Shown here: positions 46,830 to 58,059 of the stretch, piece by piece
Layout: every line of letters starts with the position of its first letter
Position numbering within the stretch: position 1 is the stretch's first letter
Made by a program: the position numbers and the translations under genes
The notes under the pieces: model-generated
What the model saw: only the letters and a program-made list of their open reading frames with translations
Databases searched by the model: none
Told to the model about the DNA's origin: nothing
NCBI GenBank assembly: GCA_036389295.1
Contig: DASVQB010000041.1
Span: 235,376 to 299,375 of the forward strand
DNA from: AC-37 sp036389295
Lineage (GTDB): Bacteria > Actinomycetota > Thermoleophilia > Solirubrobacterales > Thermoleophilaceae
Direction of reading: 5' to 3'
Length of the DNA stretch: 64,000 bases

Positions 46830-47492
46830 TCATGCGCCCAGGAGGAAGCGCGCGACCTCGACGCCGGCCGCGACCGTCGCGTCGCTCTCCCAGCCGGGGT
46901 CCGAGGCCATCTGCACCTCGAACCCGTCGCCGAGCGCGAGCAGCACGGCCGCGACCGCCTCGGCGTCCGCCCGCAGCCGGACGATGCCGTCCGACTCCTT
47001 CTGGCGCAGGATCTCGGCGACCTGCCCGCGCACCCGGCGGTACAGGTCCGCCAGCTCGCAGCGGATCTCGTCGTTGCGGCGCGCCGCGCTCAGGAGCTCG
47101 TGGATGACCGCGTACCAGCCGGGGTCGTCCTGGACGAGCTGCTGCAGCTGGGCGACGAGCGCCTCGACGATCTCGTCGAGCGAGCCGGCGCCGCGGAGGC
47201 CCTCCTCGAAGGTACGGATCCGGATGTCCGCGTCGTGGCGGACCACCTCGATGAGCAGCCGCTCCTTCGAGCCGAAGTAGTAGTGGAGCAGGCCGCGCGA
47301 GACCCCGGCCTCGGCCGCGACCTGGTCGAACGTGGAGCCGGCGGCGCCGCGGCGCGCGACGCTCTCGCGCATGGCGGAGACGATGCGCTTGGCCTTGTCG
47401 CTGTCGAGGCGGCGGGCGGCGTCGGCCGGACGGGCGGCGTCGGCGTCGCGCGGATCGGCGACCTCGGCGAGGGTTGAGCGGGCGGCCTCCAC
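46830..47492 (-). CDS. TetR-family transcriptional regulator
   Basis: A 220-residue repressor-type protein. The N-terminal HTH (about residues 35-80) has AKRIVSAMRESVARRG, TFDQVAAEAGVSRGLLHYYFGSKERLL. The C-terminal half is the helical ligand and dimer domain with AVAAVLLALGDGFEVQ. GTG 47492 is the start; an N-terminal stretch of about 30 residues precedes the HTH. It lies upstream of the MMPL gene on the same strand with 101 bases between, so it probably controls that exporter. Confidence 0.92.
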   Translation of the reverse strand: MEAARSTLAEVADPRDADAARPADAARRLDSDKAKRIVSAMRESVARRGAAGSTFDQVAAEAGVSRGLLHYYFGSKERLLIEVVRHDADIRIRTFEEGLRGAGSLDEIVEALVAQLQQLVQDDPGWYAVIHELLSAARRNDEIRCELADLYRRVRGQVAEILRQKESDGIVRLRADAEAVAAVLLALGDGFEVQMASDPGWESDATVAAGVEVARFLLGA

Positions 47493-47515
47493 GCCGCGTA
47501 ATCTACCGCGGACTA

Positions 47516-47532
47516 GCTGGCCGGCCAGCCAG
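47516..47532. promoter_or_regulatory. Palindrome upstream of the TetR gene
   Basis: GCTGGCCGGCCAGC (47516-47529) is a perfect 14-bp palindrome 24 bases upstream of the TetR start; with the next three bases it contains the 10-mer shared with the MMPL upstream region. It is a good candidate autoregulatory operator. Confidence 0.5.
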
Positions 47533-47582
47533 AGAGGGCCTGGCGGCCCCGTGGCGCGGCGTCTGCTAGACGATATCCGCCG

Positions 47583-48770
47583 ATGACCGCAGCGAGCGAA
47601 AGTCGCGCGCGCCTCGCCGTGGCCGCCGTCCTCGCCGTGGGGGCGGCGACCGCGGGAACCGCCGCGCGCGACACCCGCGGGGCGGACGCGCCGCGGGCGC
47701 GGCCGGCGGCCGCATCGGCAACCGCCTACGCGCGCGCGGACTCGAAGGGGCGGCACCGCCAGGTCTCGGTCACGGGCGACGGCAGCCGGAGCGGGCGGGG
47801 CGTGGCGGCCAGCGCGTCGACCCAGGGCGGACACGGCAGCGCACGGGCGAGCGCCAGGGTCAGGGACGTGAACCTGTTCGACGGGCTCGTCCGCGCGTCG
47901 GTCGTCCGGGTGAGCGCCACCGCCGGCCGCGGCGCCTCCCGCGGCGGCCGGATCTCGCGGCTCGAGGTCGCCGGCAAGGACCGCGGGTCGCCGACGCGGC
48001 GCCACTCCTACGACCTCGACGGCCGGGGCCGCGCGGTCGTGCTCGCGGCCGGCCGGCACGGCATCGCGGGCATCCGGGCGCACCTCACGCGCGCGTACGG
48101 GGACGCGCCGGCCGGCACCACCGTCACGGTCGCCTTCGCCACCGCGACGGCGCGCGACGCGGTCAGGCCGCCGCGCCCGAAGGAGCGCGGCCGCGACCGG
48201 TCGGGCAAGCGCCGCAGGCGCGGCCCGCGCACGGCCGCCGGGCGGCTCCGCAGGATCGCCACCCGCGGCGGGTTCGCCTTCCCGGTCCAGGGCCACCACC
48301 GCTTCGCCGACGACTACGGCGCGGCGCGGCAGAACACCGGGCACCACGAGGGCAACGACGTCTTCGCGCCGGCCGGCACGCCGGTGGTGGCCGTGACCGA
48401 CGGGACGCTCTACCGGGTCGGCACGCGGCCGGTCCCGGGGAACCGGCTCTGGCTCCGCTCGCGTCGCGGCGACACCTACTTCTACGCGCACCTCTCGTCG
48501 TTCGCCGGCGACGCGCGCGACGGGCTGCGCGTGAAGGCCGGCCAGGTGCTCGGCTTCGTCGGCAGCACCGGCGACGCCGAGCCGACGCCCCCGCACGTGC
48601 ACTTCGAGGTCCATCCCGGCGGCGCCGGGCCGGCGAACCCGTACCCGTTCCTGCGGGCGTGGGAGAAGCGCCGCGACGTGCCGCCGGCCGCCTGGCTGAG
48701 CCGCTACGCGCGCGACCCGGGCGCCCGTCCGGGCACGCTCGTCGTGGTGCGCGACTACCTGGCGGACTGA
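47583..48770 (+). CDS. Secreted M23 (LytM) peptidase
   Basis: A 395-residue exported protein: a signal peptide (about 1-27), a beta-rich Ser/Gly/Arg N-terminal region with no family I know, a basic linker (about 200-225) and a C-terminal M23 domain. The zinc motifs are HHEGNDVFAP and HVHFEVHPG. It differs from the M23 gene at 34714 in having the peptidase at the C-terminus. It is divergent from the TetR gene. Likely a cell-wall hydrolase. Confidence 0.88.
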   Translation: MTAASESRARLAVAAVLAVGAATAGTAARDTRGADAPRARPAAASATAYARADSKGRHRQVSVTGDGSRSGRGVAASASTQGGHGSARASARVRDVNLFDGLVRASVVRVSATAGRGASRGGRISRLEVAGKDRGSPTRRHSYDLDGRGRAVVLAAGRHGIAGIRAHLTRAYGDAPAGTTVTVAFATATARDAVRPPRPKERGRDRSGKRRRRGPRTAAGRLRRIATRGGFAFPVQGHHRFADDYGAARQNTGHHEGNDVFAPAGTPVVAVTDGTLYRVGTRPVPGNRLWLRSRRGDTYFYAHLSSFAGDARDGLRVKAGQVLGFVGSTGDAEPTPPHVHFEVHPGGAGPANPYPFLRAWEKRRDVPPAAWLSRYARDPGARPGTLVVVRDYLAD

Positions 48771-48799
48771 GCGCGGCCGCGCCCTCGCGCCGAACGCGA

Positions 48800-48823
48800 A
48801 AGAGGCGCCCGGAGGCGCCTCTT
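48800..48823. terminator. Bidirectional intrinsic terminator-like hairpin
   Basis: AAGAGGCGCC and GGCGCCTCTT form a perfect 10-bp stem with a CGGA loop, between the stops of two convergent genes (48770 and 48847). A/T pairs at the stem base give short T-runs on both strands. Confidence 0.8.
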
Positions 48824-48846
48824 CGCAGGGTTCCGTCGACGGCCGG

Positions 48847-49326
48847 CTAGGAAGCTGCGGCCGGGGCCGGAGAGGCCCCCGCGCCCGCGCCGGCGGGCGT
48901 GGTCGTCGAGGCGTACTCGAACTCCTCCTCGGCACCGAAGAGCGCGTCGAGCAGCTTCTTGCGCAGGCCCTCGGAGAGCGCGAGCGCCGCGCCCGCCGCG
49001 ACCAGGACGAGCAGGAGCCGCCCGCGGCGGCGCCGCTTGCCCTTGCGCTTCGAGCCGCGCAGGGTGTCCGCGGCGCTGCGCAGCGAGGTGGCCGCGTTGC
49101 GAAGCTCCTTCTGCGTCTTCTTGTCGTCGAGCAGGGCCTTGGCCGGGCCCTTGCCGTTGGCGATGCGCTCGTACGCGTGCCGCGCCGACTCGTACGCCGT
49201 GCGCAGGTCGTCCCGGAGCTCGTCGTCCTCCACGAGCTTCTGGACGTAGGGGTTGTCGCGCGCCGCTCGGCCGGCCGCGATGGCGCCCGAACCCGCCGCG
49301 GCGGCCTTCTTCTTTCTCGATGCCAT
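48847..49326 (-). CDS. Basic membrane-anchored protein, unknown
   Basis: A 159-residue protein: a Lys/Ala-rich N-terminus, a helical region (about 25-90) with DDELRDDLRTAYESARHAYERI, a strongly basic patch (KRKGKRRRRGR), one membrane helix (about 103-118) and an acidic then Ala/Pro tail. ATG 49326 has GAGGAGAG eight bases upstream. It may be an inner-membrane stress or structural protein; I do not recognise a family. Confidence 0.72.
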   Translation of the reverse strand: MASRKKKAAAAGSGAIAAGRAARDNPYVQKLVEDDELRDDLRTAYESARHAYERIANGKGPAKALLDDKKTQKELRNAATSLRSAADTLRGSKRKGKRRRRGRLLLVLVAAGAALALSEGLRKKLLDALFGAEEEFEYASTTTPAGAGAGASPAPAAAS

Positions 49327-49528
49327 GACTCTCCTCGGTCGGCTTGACCCCGAAACATACCGGCCACGGAAATTCCGGGGTTCGACCGTTGGGGTTTCTG
49401 GGCGCGGGTCCTGTCGCTGCTTCGCCGTCCCGGCCCGCGGCGGCAGCAGCCGCCGCGTTCGGGACGGCTCCGCGCGCCACCCGCGCGCGCAGCGTGGGCG
49501 GCGCACGGGTCCGTGCGCCCCGGGGACC

Positions 49529-49583
49529 TCAGACCTCGTTCGGAGCGGGGAGCCCTCCTGCGGAGCGCGAGCCCCGCGCGCCT

Positions 49584-49605
<22 letters not shown>
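49529..49605. repeat. Imperfect 22-bp repeat of the lon 3' end
   Basis: Bases 49584-49605 hold the last codons and TGA of lon. A copy with 19 of 22 identical bases lies at 49529-49550, 55 bases downstream of the first on the minus strand and not in frame. The wider gap 49327-49583 otherwise shows only G/C-rich sequence and the promoter side of the 48847-49326 gene. Confidence 0.7.
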
Positions 49606-52069
<2,464 letters not shown>

Positions 52070-52073
<4 letters not shown>

Positions 52074-52555
52074 CGGTCGGCGTCCCGCTCGGTCGGGCGC
52101 TCGGCCCGCGGCGCTCCGCGCTCGGTGGTGCGGATCGAGACCTGCCGCGGCTCGTCCGTGGCGATCGGGATCTCGACCCGCAGGATCCCGTCCTCGTAGG
52201 TTGCGGTGGCGGCCTCGGCCACCACGTCGGTGCCCAGCTCGACCACCCGGCGGAACGGCCCGTGCGGGATCTCGATCTGCTGGTAGAGGCGGCCCTCGGA
52301 CTCGGCCGCGTGGCGCTCGCCGGCGATCGTGAGCTGGCGGCCCGTGATCTCGAGCTCCACGTCCTCCACGTGGATCCCCGCGATGTCCGCCTTCACCACC
52401 GCCCGCGGCGGGTGGCCCGTGTAGTAGACGTCGACCTCCGGCGAGAAGCCGCGCCGGCCTCCGAGCCCGGAGCGCTCGAAAACGTCGCCGAACAGCTCGT
52501 CGATCTCGCGGCGCATCCGCTCGAAGTTGGCGAACAGGTCCCGCTCTGGGCTCAT
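52070..52555 (-). CDS. Small heat-shock protein (Hsp20/alpha-crystallin)
   Basis: A 161-residue chaperone. The alpha-crystallin domain (about 40-135) contains VVKADIAGIHVEDVELEITG and ATATYEDGILRVEIPI; the C-terminal I-P-I anchor motif is EIPIA. It holds unfolded proteins without ATP. It is the first gene of an hsp20-lon operon. Confidence 0.94.
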
Positions 52556-52610
52556 CGGGGTGGAGGGTAGCTGCCCGCGCGGGGCGCTCGCGCGGCCCGG
52601 GCGCGACGGC

Positions 52611-53405
52611 TCAGAGCGTGTAGACGGCCCCCTCGCGGGCGACCTCGACCGGGCCGCCGAAGGCGTCCTCGGCCTCGGCGCGAGCCCACAGCGCGTCGAG
52701 CTCGTCGGAGATGTGCGTGAGCACCAGCCGGCGCGCCGCGGCGGCCCTGCCGTGCTCGCCCGCCTCGCGCGGGGTGAGGTGGCCGCGCTCGCCGCTTCGC
52801 TCGGGCCGCGGGAGGGTCGCCTCGACGAGCAGAAGGTCGCACTCGTGGGCGAACTCGACGAGGTCGATGCTCGGCCGGCTGTCGGCCCCGAAGGCCAGCC
52901 GCCCGCCGCCGTTCGCGGACTGCACGCGGATCGCGAACGTCTCGGTGAAGTGGGGGACCGGCTGGAACTCGAACCGGAGCGGACCGACCTGGGGCCGGTC
53001 GTCGGCCGTGTACTCCTCGACCCTGAACGCGTTCTCGACCAGGTCCTCGTTGCCCCACGTCCCGGCCACGCGGCGGAAGCACTCGGTCGCGCCCCTCGGC
53101 GCGAGGAGCAGCGGGCGGGCGGGCGAGCTCGTCCCGCGCCAGCGGTCGACCGGCACCGGCTGCTGCCGCGGCGCGTACGTGAGCGCGTAGGAGAACGGGA
53201 CGAGGTCGAGCCAGTGGTCCGCGTGGAGGTGCGAGAGCACGACGGCGTCCACTCGCGTGTAGTCCCGGTACCGGCGGAGCTTCCCGAACACGCCGTTGCC
53301 GCAGTCCACCACGACGCTCGTGGCCCCCTCCTCCACGAGGTACCCGGAGCAGGCGCCGTCGGCGTCCTGCCACGACGGCGACTTCCCCAGCACGGTGAGT
53401 CGCAT
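52611..53405 (-). CDS. Metallo-beta-lactamase-fold hydrolase (RNase Z/phosphodiesterase-like)
   Basis: A 264-residue enzyme with the HxHxDH metal motif in LSHLHADHWLDL, a later GADSRPS aspartate and LTHISDE near the end. It resembles short RNase Z-like or cyclic phosphodiesterase proteins, but lacks an obvious RNase Z exosite arm. Substrate unknown. ATG 53405 fits the family start MRLTVLGKSPSW. Confidence 0.85.
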   Translation of the reverse strand: MRLTVLGKSPSWQDADGACSGYLVEEGATSVVVDCGNGVFGKLRRYRDYTRVDAVVLSHLHADHWLDLVPFSYALTYAPRQQPVPVDRWRGTSSPARPLLLAPRGATECFRRVAGTWGNEDLVENAFRVEEYTADDRPQVGPLRFEFQPVPHFTETFAIRVQSANGGGRLAFGADSRPSIDLVEFAHECDLLLVEATLPRPERSGERGHLTPREAGEHGRAAAARRLVLTHISDELDALWARAEAEDAFGGPVEVAREGAVYTL

Positions 53406-53448
53406 CGAGGCGAACCCTACTCCGCCGCGGAGGGGGCGGGGGAGGCGC

Positions 53449-53640
53449 CTAGTGCGCCGGCGGGAACGCGTACACCGCGCGCGTGCGCTCGCTGCGGAAC
53501 ACGAACGCGAGCTGCCGCTCGGGCTTCAGGCCGCGGTCGGCGTGGCGGAAGGTCGGGCACGGCTCGCCGAGCTTCAGCGCGCACAGCATGTTGCGCCCGA
53601 AGTAGCAGTCCTGGCAGGTCACGCCCTTCGACTTCGGCAC
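53449..53640 (-). CDS. Small four-cysteine protein, unknown
   Basis: A 63-residue protein with a CxxC...C...C arrangement (C9, C12, C20, C28: TCQDCYF, NMLCAL, EPCPTF), likely a zinc or iron-sulfur site. A basic C-terminal half follows. GTG 53640 is supported by GGGAGGGAG six to eight bases upstream; an ATG at 53692 is an alternative. Family not recognised. The gap up to 53876 holds AT-richer promoter-like sequence around 53690-53780. Confidence 0.65.
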   Translation of the reverse strand: MPKSKGVTCQDCYFGRNMLCALKLGEPCPTFRHADRGLKPERQLAFVFRSERTRAVYAFPPAH

Positions 53641-53875
53641 CGGTGTCTCCCTCCCCAGGGTTCGCGGCCCAACCTTCGTTCCGATCGCCATGCAACAACA
53701 TCTCTCCCCCCTTCGCCACCCCCGTTGTCGCAAATGCCTCGTTTTTGCTTTCGCCGCTCTTTCCAGGGTTTCCGCCGGCCGCCCCGTTTGCTCGCCGGAA
53801 ATTGCGGGCAACCGTTCCGGCGGCCGCTCGCCCCGCCGCCCGCCCGCCGCGCGCCTCGTAGCCTTCCGCGCTCTC

Positions 53876-54790
53876 GTGGAGCTCGTCACCGGAGCAACCG
53901 GATACGTCGGCGGCCGCCTCGTCGAGCGGCTCGTGGCCGAGGGCCGTCCCGTGCGCGCGATGGCGCGCGACACCTCGCGCCTCCCCGCGATCGACGGGGT
54001 CGAGCCGGCGCGGGCCGACGTGCTCTCCGGCGCCGGCCTGCGGGAGGCCCTCGACGGCTGCACGTGCGCCTACTACCTGATCCACTCGATGGAGGCGGGG
54101 TCCGACCCGTTCGGCGATCGCGACCGGCGCGCCGCCGAGACGTTCGCGCGAGCGGCGCGCGAGGCGGGGGTCGAGACGGTCGTCTACCTCGGCGGGGTCG
54201 TCCCGGCGCCGGGCGTCGCGGCGTCGGCCCACATCGGGTCGCGGCTCGAGGTCGAGGAGATCCTGCTCCGCGAGCTGCCGAGGTCGGTCGTCCTGCGGGC
54301 CTCGATCCTCGTCGGCGCCGGCTCGCCGTCGTTCCGGCTGCTGGTCCGGCTGGTCGAGCGGCTCCGGGTCCTGCCGATGCCGGCCTGGCGCGAGAACCGG
54401 ACGCAGCCGCTCGACGGGCGCGACGCGGTCGAGTACCTGGCCCGCGCGCCGCTCGAGCCGGCCGTCGCCGGGCGGTCGCTCGACATCGCCGGACCGGACG
54501 TGCTGTCGTACGGCGAGATGATCGAGCGGATCGCCGAGCTGATGGGCGTCGGCCGCGCGCCGCTCCGGCTCGGGCTCACCCAGACGCCGACGGCGAGCGC
54601 CGTGGTGGCCGCGGTCGTCGACCAGCCGGTCGACCTCGTGCGCCCGCTGATGGAGAGCCTCGAGACCGACCTCCTCCCCCGCGACGACGAGGCGCTGCGC
54701 CTGTTCGACGTCCGGCCGCGGTCGTTCGACCGCGCCGTCGAGGCCGCCCTGCGCGAGTGGGAGGAGACGGAGGTGCTCGCCGCGCGATGA
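53876..54790 (+). CDS. NAD(P)-binding SDR (NmrA/epimerase-like)
   Basis: A 304-residue atypical SDR with TGATGYVGG at residues 5-13. The usual catalytic YxxxK is not clear (the YLGG region lies after a strand), so it may be an NmrA-like sensor or a reductase of lipid-quinone type. The GTG at 53876 puts the nucleotide motif at the N-terminus. It overlaps the SRPBCC gene by four bases (ATGA). SDR-SRPBCC pairs often act on one hydrophobic substrate. Confidence 0.86.
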   Translation: MELVTGATGYVGGRLVERLVAEGRPVRAMARDTSRLPAIDGVEPARADVLSGAGLREALDGCTCAYYLIHSMEAGSDPFGDRDRRAAETFARAAREAGVETVVYLGGVVPAPGVAASAHIGSRLEVEEILLRELPRSVVLRASILVGAGSPSFRLLVRLVERLRVLPMPAWRENRTQPLDGRDAVEYLARAPLEPAVAGRSLDIAGPDVLSYGEMIERIAELMGVGRAPLRLGLTQTPTASAVVAAVVDQPVDLVRPLMESLETDLLPRDDEALRLFDVRPRSFDRAVEAALREWEETEVLAAR

Positions 54791-55239
54791 CCAAGCTCGA
54801 GCGCGAGATCGAGATCCACGCACCGCGCGAGCGCGTCTACGAGGTGCTGACCGACCCGCGCTGCCTAGGCGAGTGGGTCACCATCCAGGAGGAGCTCGAG
54901 CGGGCGCCGGACGGCGACCTGACCGCGGGCGACGAGCTGTGCCAGCGCATGAAGGTGGCCGGGCGCCGCTTCCACCTCACCTGGACGGTGGTCGAGGCGT
55001 CGCGGCCCTCGCGCGTGGTGTGGGAGGGCTGCGGACCGCTGCGGTCGAAGGCGCGGGCCGTCTACGAGCTGTCGTCCGACGGCGACGGCCGCACCCGGTT
55101 CTCGTACCTCAACGAGTACCGCCTGCCCGGCGGGCCGCTCGGCAGGGTCGCCGGTCGCGGAGTCGTGGCGGCGTCGGGCCGCGAGGCCGACCGCTCGCTC
55201 GAGCGGCTCAAGGCGCTGGTCGAGAGCCGAGCGGGCTAG
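54787..55239 (+). CDS. SRPBCC-family lipid/polyketide-binding protein
   Basis: A 150-residue START-like protein (EREIEIHAPRERVYEVLTD, then CGPLRSKARAVYEL). Such proteins bind lipids, polyketides or quinones in a grip-like pocket. It is translationally coupled to the SDR upstream. The stop shares the palindrome CTAG with the GH5 stop on the other strand. Confidence 0.85.
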   Translation: MTKLEREIEIHAPRERVYEVLTDPRCLGEWVTIQEELERAPDGDLTAGDELCQRMKVAGRRFHLTWTVVEASRPSRVVWEGCGPLRSKARAVYELSSDGDGRTRFSYLNEYRLPGGPLGRVAGRGVVAASGREADRSLERLKALVESRAG

Positions 55240-57287
55240 ACCCCGGCCCGGCGAAGGGCGCGGCGGAGCGCCCGCGGGTCGCGGATCAGGCCCGGGTCCG
55301 CGATCGCCGCGTACCGGACCCGCCCGCCGCGGACGCCGAACAGGTGGCGGCTGCCGGGACCGCTGCGGTACGCGCCGCCCGTCAGGCGGGTCGCGCGCGG
55401 GAAGCGGCGAAGCAGCGCGCGCAGGCCGGCCCCGGGGCCGGCGCCCCGCTTGCGGTGGCCGGTCGCGGTGGTGGCGACGAGGCGCATGCGGCTCCCGCTC
55501 GAGCGGCCTCCGAAGACGGCGACCACCCGGCCGGTCGAGCCCTTCACGCACCAGCGGTAGGCGTAGGCGGTCGTCGACTCGGGGGCGACCGGCGCGCGGG
55601 TGAGCGTCCGGCCGCGGGTGTCGCCCAGGCGGACCCGGCCGACGCTTCGATGGCCGACCGTCGCGCGGCGTGGCAGGCAGGCCCGGCGGTGGGCGGCGGG
55701 GGGCGAGGGCGGCGGCGCGCCCTGGCCCCGCGACCCGCCGCCGGGCGCCGGGGCGGGCGGCGGCGGCGGCGCGACGGTCCCGGTGCGGCGCAGCTCGTAG
55801 TCGCCGCTCGCGCACGCCGTGGCGATCCACCCGCCGGCGAAGCTCCGCAGCGAGACCGCCGAGGCGTTCCGGCGTGCGAACGCCGGCGCACCGCGGTCGC
55901 CGGGCACCCAGAGCACGAGCTCGCAGCCGCCGGCGGCGTCGCCGTCGCGGCCGGCGACGCGAAGCGCGCCACCCTCGGGGTCGCTCTCGAGCGCGGTCAG
56001 ACGGCCCGGCGCCGCCCGCGCGTAGCCGCGCGCGAGGATCCGCCGCGTCGTCTCCGGCATCGGCAGCGGCCGCTCGTCCGGGCACGCGTAGCGGTTGAGG
56101 TTCCCGGTCTCGGGGCCGGGCCCGCCGCCGGGCTCAGCGATGTTGTGAGGGTCCCCGCACGCCTGCCGCCACTGCCACCAGGCGCCGCCCACCAGCCGGG
56201 CGTCCTCCTCGCGCGCGTAGGCGGCGATGTCGTCGCGGTCGTCCTCCGCCCTCCCGAACCAGCCCCACTCGCCCGACCAGTAGGAGGTCCCGTAGGCAGC
56301 CGCCGTGCGGGCCGCGAAGTCGTGGCCGTCGCGCGGGGTGAGGAACGGCGCGCCGGCCGCGGCATCGCCGCTCAGCGAGCCGGCGTACACGTGCGGCGCG
56401 AACACGACGCTCGGGTCGTCGGTGAAGCTCGGCGGCGGCACCGCGTCGACCGTGGTGAGCGACCAGACGACGAGCGGCTCGAAGAACACGACGTGGTGGA
56501 ACCCGCCCGGCGCGTCGCGCTCGGCCGCGCGGATGGCGTCGATCGCGCGCGTGTAGAAGGCGGCGAGCTGGGCGGGCGCCGTCGCCGCCGGCGTGTATCC
56601 GGGGTGCGGCTCGTTGAGGAGGTCGTAGCCCGCCACCGCGGGCTCGGCGGCGAGCTCGCGGGCGAGCCGGGCCCACGTCGCCACGAGCCGCCCCTGGATG
56701 CCCTCGCGGTCGGCCCAGAAGCTCTGCCACGCCTGCGCCACCGCGAAGGCGATCTCCCGGACGCCGCCGAGCCGGCAGGTCGGGAGGCCGTCCGTGAACG
56801 TCGCCCACCGCGGCGCCCCGTCCCAGCCGACGTTGCGCGTGAACCCCGGCGCGCACTGCTCGCCGGGCGGCGTGTCCACGTGCTTGCCCCAGGCGTCCTG
56901 GTGCATGTCGACAACCACGTAAACGTCGCGCTCCGCCGCCCACTCGACGGCCTGGCGGATGCGGGCGAGGTAGGCGGCGTCGAACGCGCCGCGCTCGGGC
57001 TCGAGCAGCGACCAGTGCACGATCAGCCGGACCGTGTCGAAGCCGAGGGAGGCGATGCCGTCGAGGTCCTCCTCGGCGAGGGGGACCACCGGGTCGAGGG
57101 CCGGGTTCGCCCGGTAGTAGTCGCCGAGCTGGTTCACGTTGACGCCGCGCAGCAGGACCTCGCGGCCGGCCCGGTCGACGATCGCCGGGTCGTCGCCGCG
57201 GGTCGCGTGGAGCGGCTCCAGGGCCGCGGCCTGCGCCGGCGCGGCGAGGGCGGCCGCCGCCGCGACGGTCGCGAGCCGGACCGCCAG
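55236..57287 (-). CDS. Secreted GH5 glycosidase, endoglycoceramidase-like
   Basis: About 680 residues. The GH5 barrel has VVDMHQDAW, the acid/base in LLNEPHPGY and the nucleophile in SGEWGWF, a pattern close to endoglycoceramidases, which cut glycans from glycosphingolipids. A Pro/Gly linker near residue 510 leads to a C-terminal region of about 170 residues (beta-rich, basic). The first canonical start, GTG 57137, would begin at VNQLGDYY and lose a clear signal peptide (RLAVRLATVAAAAALAAPAQA). I placed the start at CTG 57287; an ATA at 57305 is another option. The cell sends it out to degrade external sugars or lipids. Confidence 0.85.
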   Translation of the reverse strand: MAVRLATVAAAAALAAPAQAAALEPLHATRGDDPAIVDRAGREVLLRGVNVNQLGDYYRANPALDPVVPLAEEDLDGIASLGFDTVRLIVHWSLLEPERGAFDAAYLARIRQAVEWAAERDVYVVVDMHQDAWGKHVDTPPGEQCAPGFTRNVGWDGAPRWATFTDGLPTCRLGGVREIAFAVAQAWQSFWADREGIQGRLVATWARLARELAAEPAVAGYDLLNEPHPGYTPAATAPAQLAAFYTRAIDAIRAAERDAPGGFHHVVFFEPLVVWSLTTVDAVPPPSFTDDPSVVFAPHVYAGSLSGDAAAGAPFLTPRDGHDFAARTAAAYGTSYWSGEWGWFGRAEDDRDDIAAYAREEDARLVGGAWWQWRQACGDPHNIAEPGGGPGPETGNLNRYACPDERPLPMPETTRRILARGYARAAPGRLTALESDPEGGALRVAGRDGDAAGGCELVLWVPGDRGAPAFARRNASAVSLRSFAGGWIATACASGDYELRRTGTVAPPPPPAPAPGGGSRGQGAPPPSPPAAHRRACLPRRATVGHRSVGRVRLGDTRGRTLTRAPVAPESTTAYAYRWCVKGSTGRVVAVFGGRSSGSRMRLVATTATGHRKRGAGPGAGLRALLRRFPRATRLTGGAYRSGPGSRHLFGVRGGRVRYAAIADPGLIRDPRALRRALRRAGV

Positions 57288-57321
57288 CCGCCGGTCGCCG
57301 CCTATGGCTCCACCTGGCCGG

Positions 57322-58056
57322 CTACGCCGCCGCCGGCACCCACTCGGCCGGCAGGTACGACGGGACCGGCTCGGGGTACTCCGGGAACAGGCGGCGGGCG
57401 GCGTCCGTGCACGGGTGCCCCAGCGTGAACGGCCGCAGGTCGGTCTGCGCCGAGATCGCGCGGACCGTCGACAGGATCTGGAGCGTCGCGGCGTTGGGCG
57501 GGTCGAGCGCGAGCGTGCCGTCCGCGAGCATCTCGTCGACGCGGTCGAGGTTGCCCGGCAGCGCGTCGAGGTCGGCCCTCACGTTCTCGTCGGTCGAGTC
57601 CGACAGACGGGCGAAGTAGCGGACGGCGAACCCGCTCGTGCGGGCGCCGAGCCGCGGCATCGGCGCGCCGGTCGTGCGGTTGAGCCACGTCCGGAGGTCG
57701 ACGTCGCGCAGCATCCCCCACCGGATCGCCCGCCGCGGGACCTCCTGGAGCACCTCGTGGCCCCAGTGCTCGGCCTCCTCGACCCGGCGGCGCTCCTCCG
57801 GGTCGGCGGGCACGAGCGGCGGGTCGGGGCGGATCTCGTCCAGCGCCCGCCGGATCGCGACCGAGCCCTGGAGCTTGCGGCCGTCCAGGCGGAGCGCCGG
57901 CACCGTGCCGCCGGGGAAGCCGAGCAGGCGGAGCTGCGGGAGGTGGAAGCCGGGCACGACCTTCGCGACCTCGTACTCGATGCCCTTCAGCTCGAGCATC
58001 TTGCCCACCGCCCGCGAGGGGTGGGACACCGCGAACATGTAGAGGCGCGCCGGCAC
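57322..58056 (-). CDS. Glutathione S-transferase N-domain-like protein
   Basis: A 244-residue protein. The N-terminal thioredoxin-like domain reads RLYMFAVSHPSRAVGKMLELKGIEYEV with the cis-proline in GGTVPALRLDG. The C-terminal part is helical. Glutathione is rare in Actinobacteria, so the real thiol or substrate is uncertain. GTG 58056 is the start. It precedes the GH5 gene on the same strand. Confidence 0.85.
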   Translation of the reverse strand: MPARLYMFAVSHPSRAVGKMLELKGIEYEVAKVVPGFHLPQLRLLGFPGGTVPALRLDGRKLQGSVAIRRALDEIRPDPPLVPADPEERRRVEEAEHWGHEVLQEVPRRAIRWGMLRDVDLRTWLNRTTGAPMPRLGARTSGFAVRYFARLSDSTDENVRADLDALPGNLDRVDEMLADGTLALDPPNAATLQILSTVRAISAQTDLRPFTLGHPCTDAARRLFPEYPEPVPSYLPAEWVPAAA

Positions 58057-58059
58057 CGC

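Noticed and set aside
53449..54063. A longer version of the small four-cysteine protein starting far upstream
   Set aside because: The upstream part is low complexity and overlaps the divergent SDR gene; GTG 53640 has a strong ribosome site.
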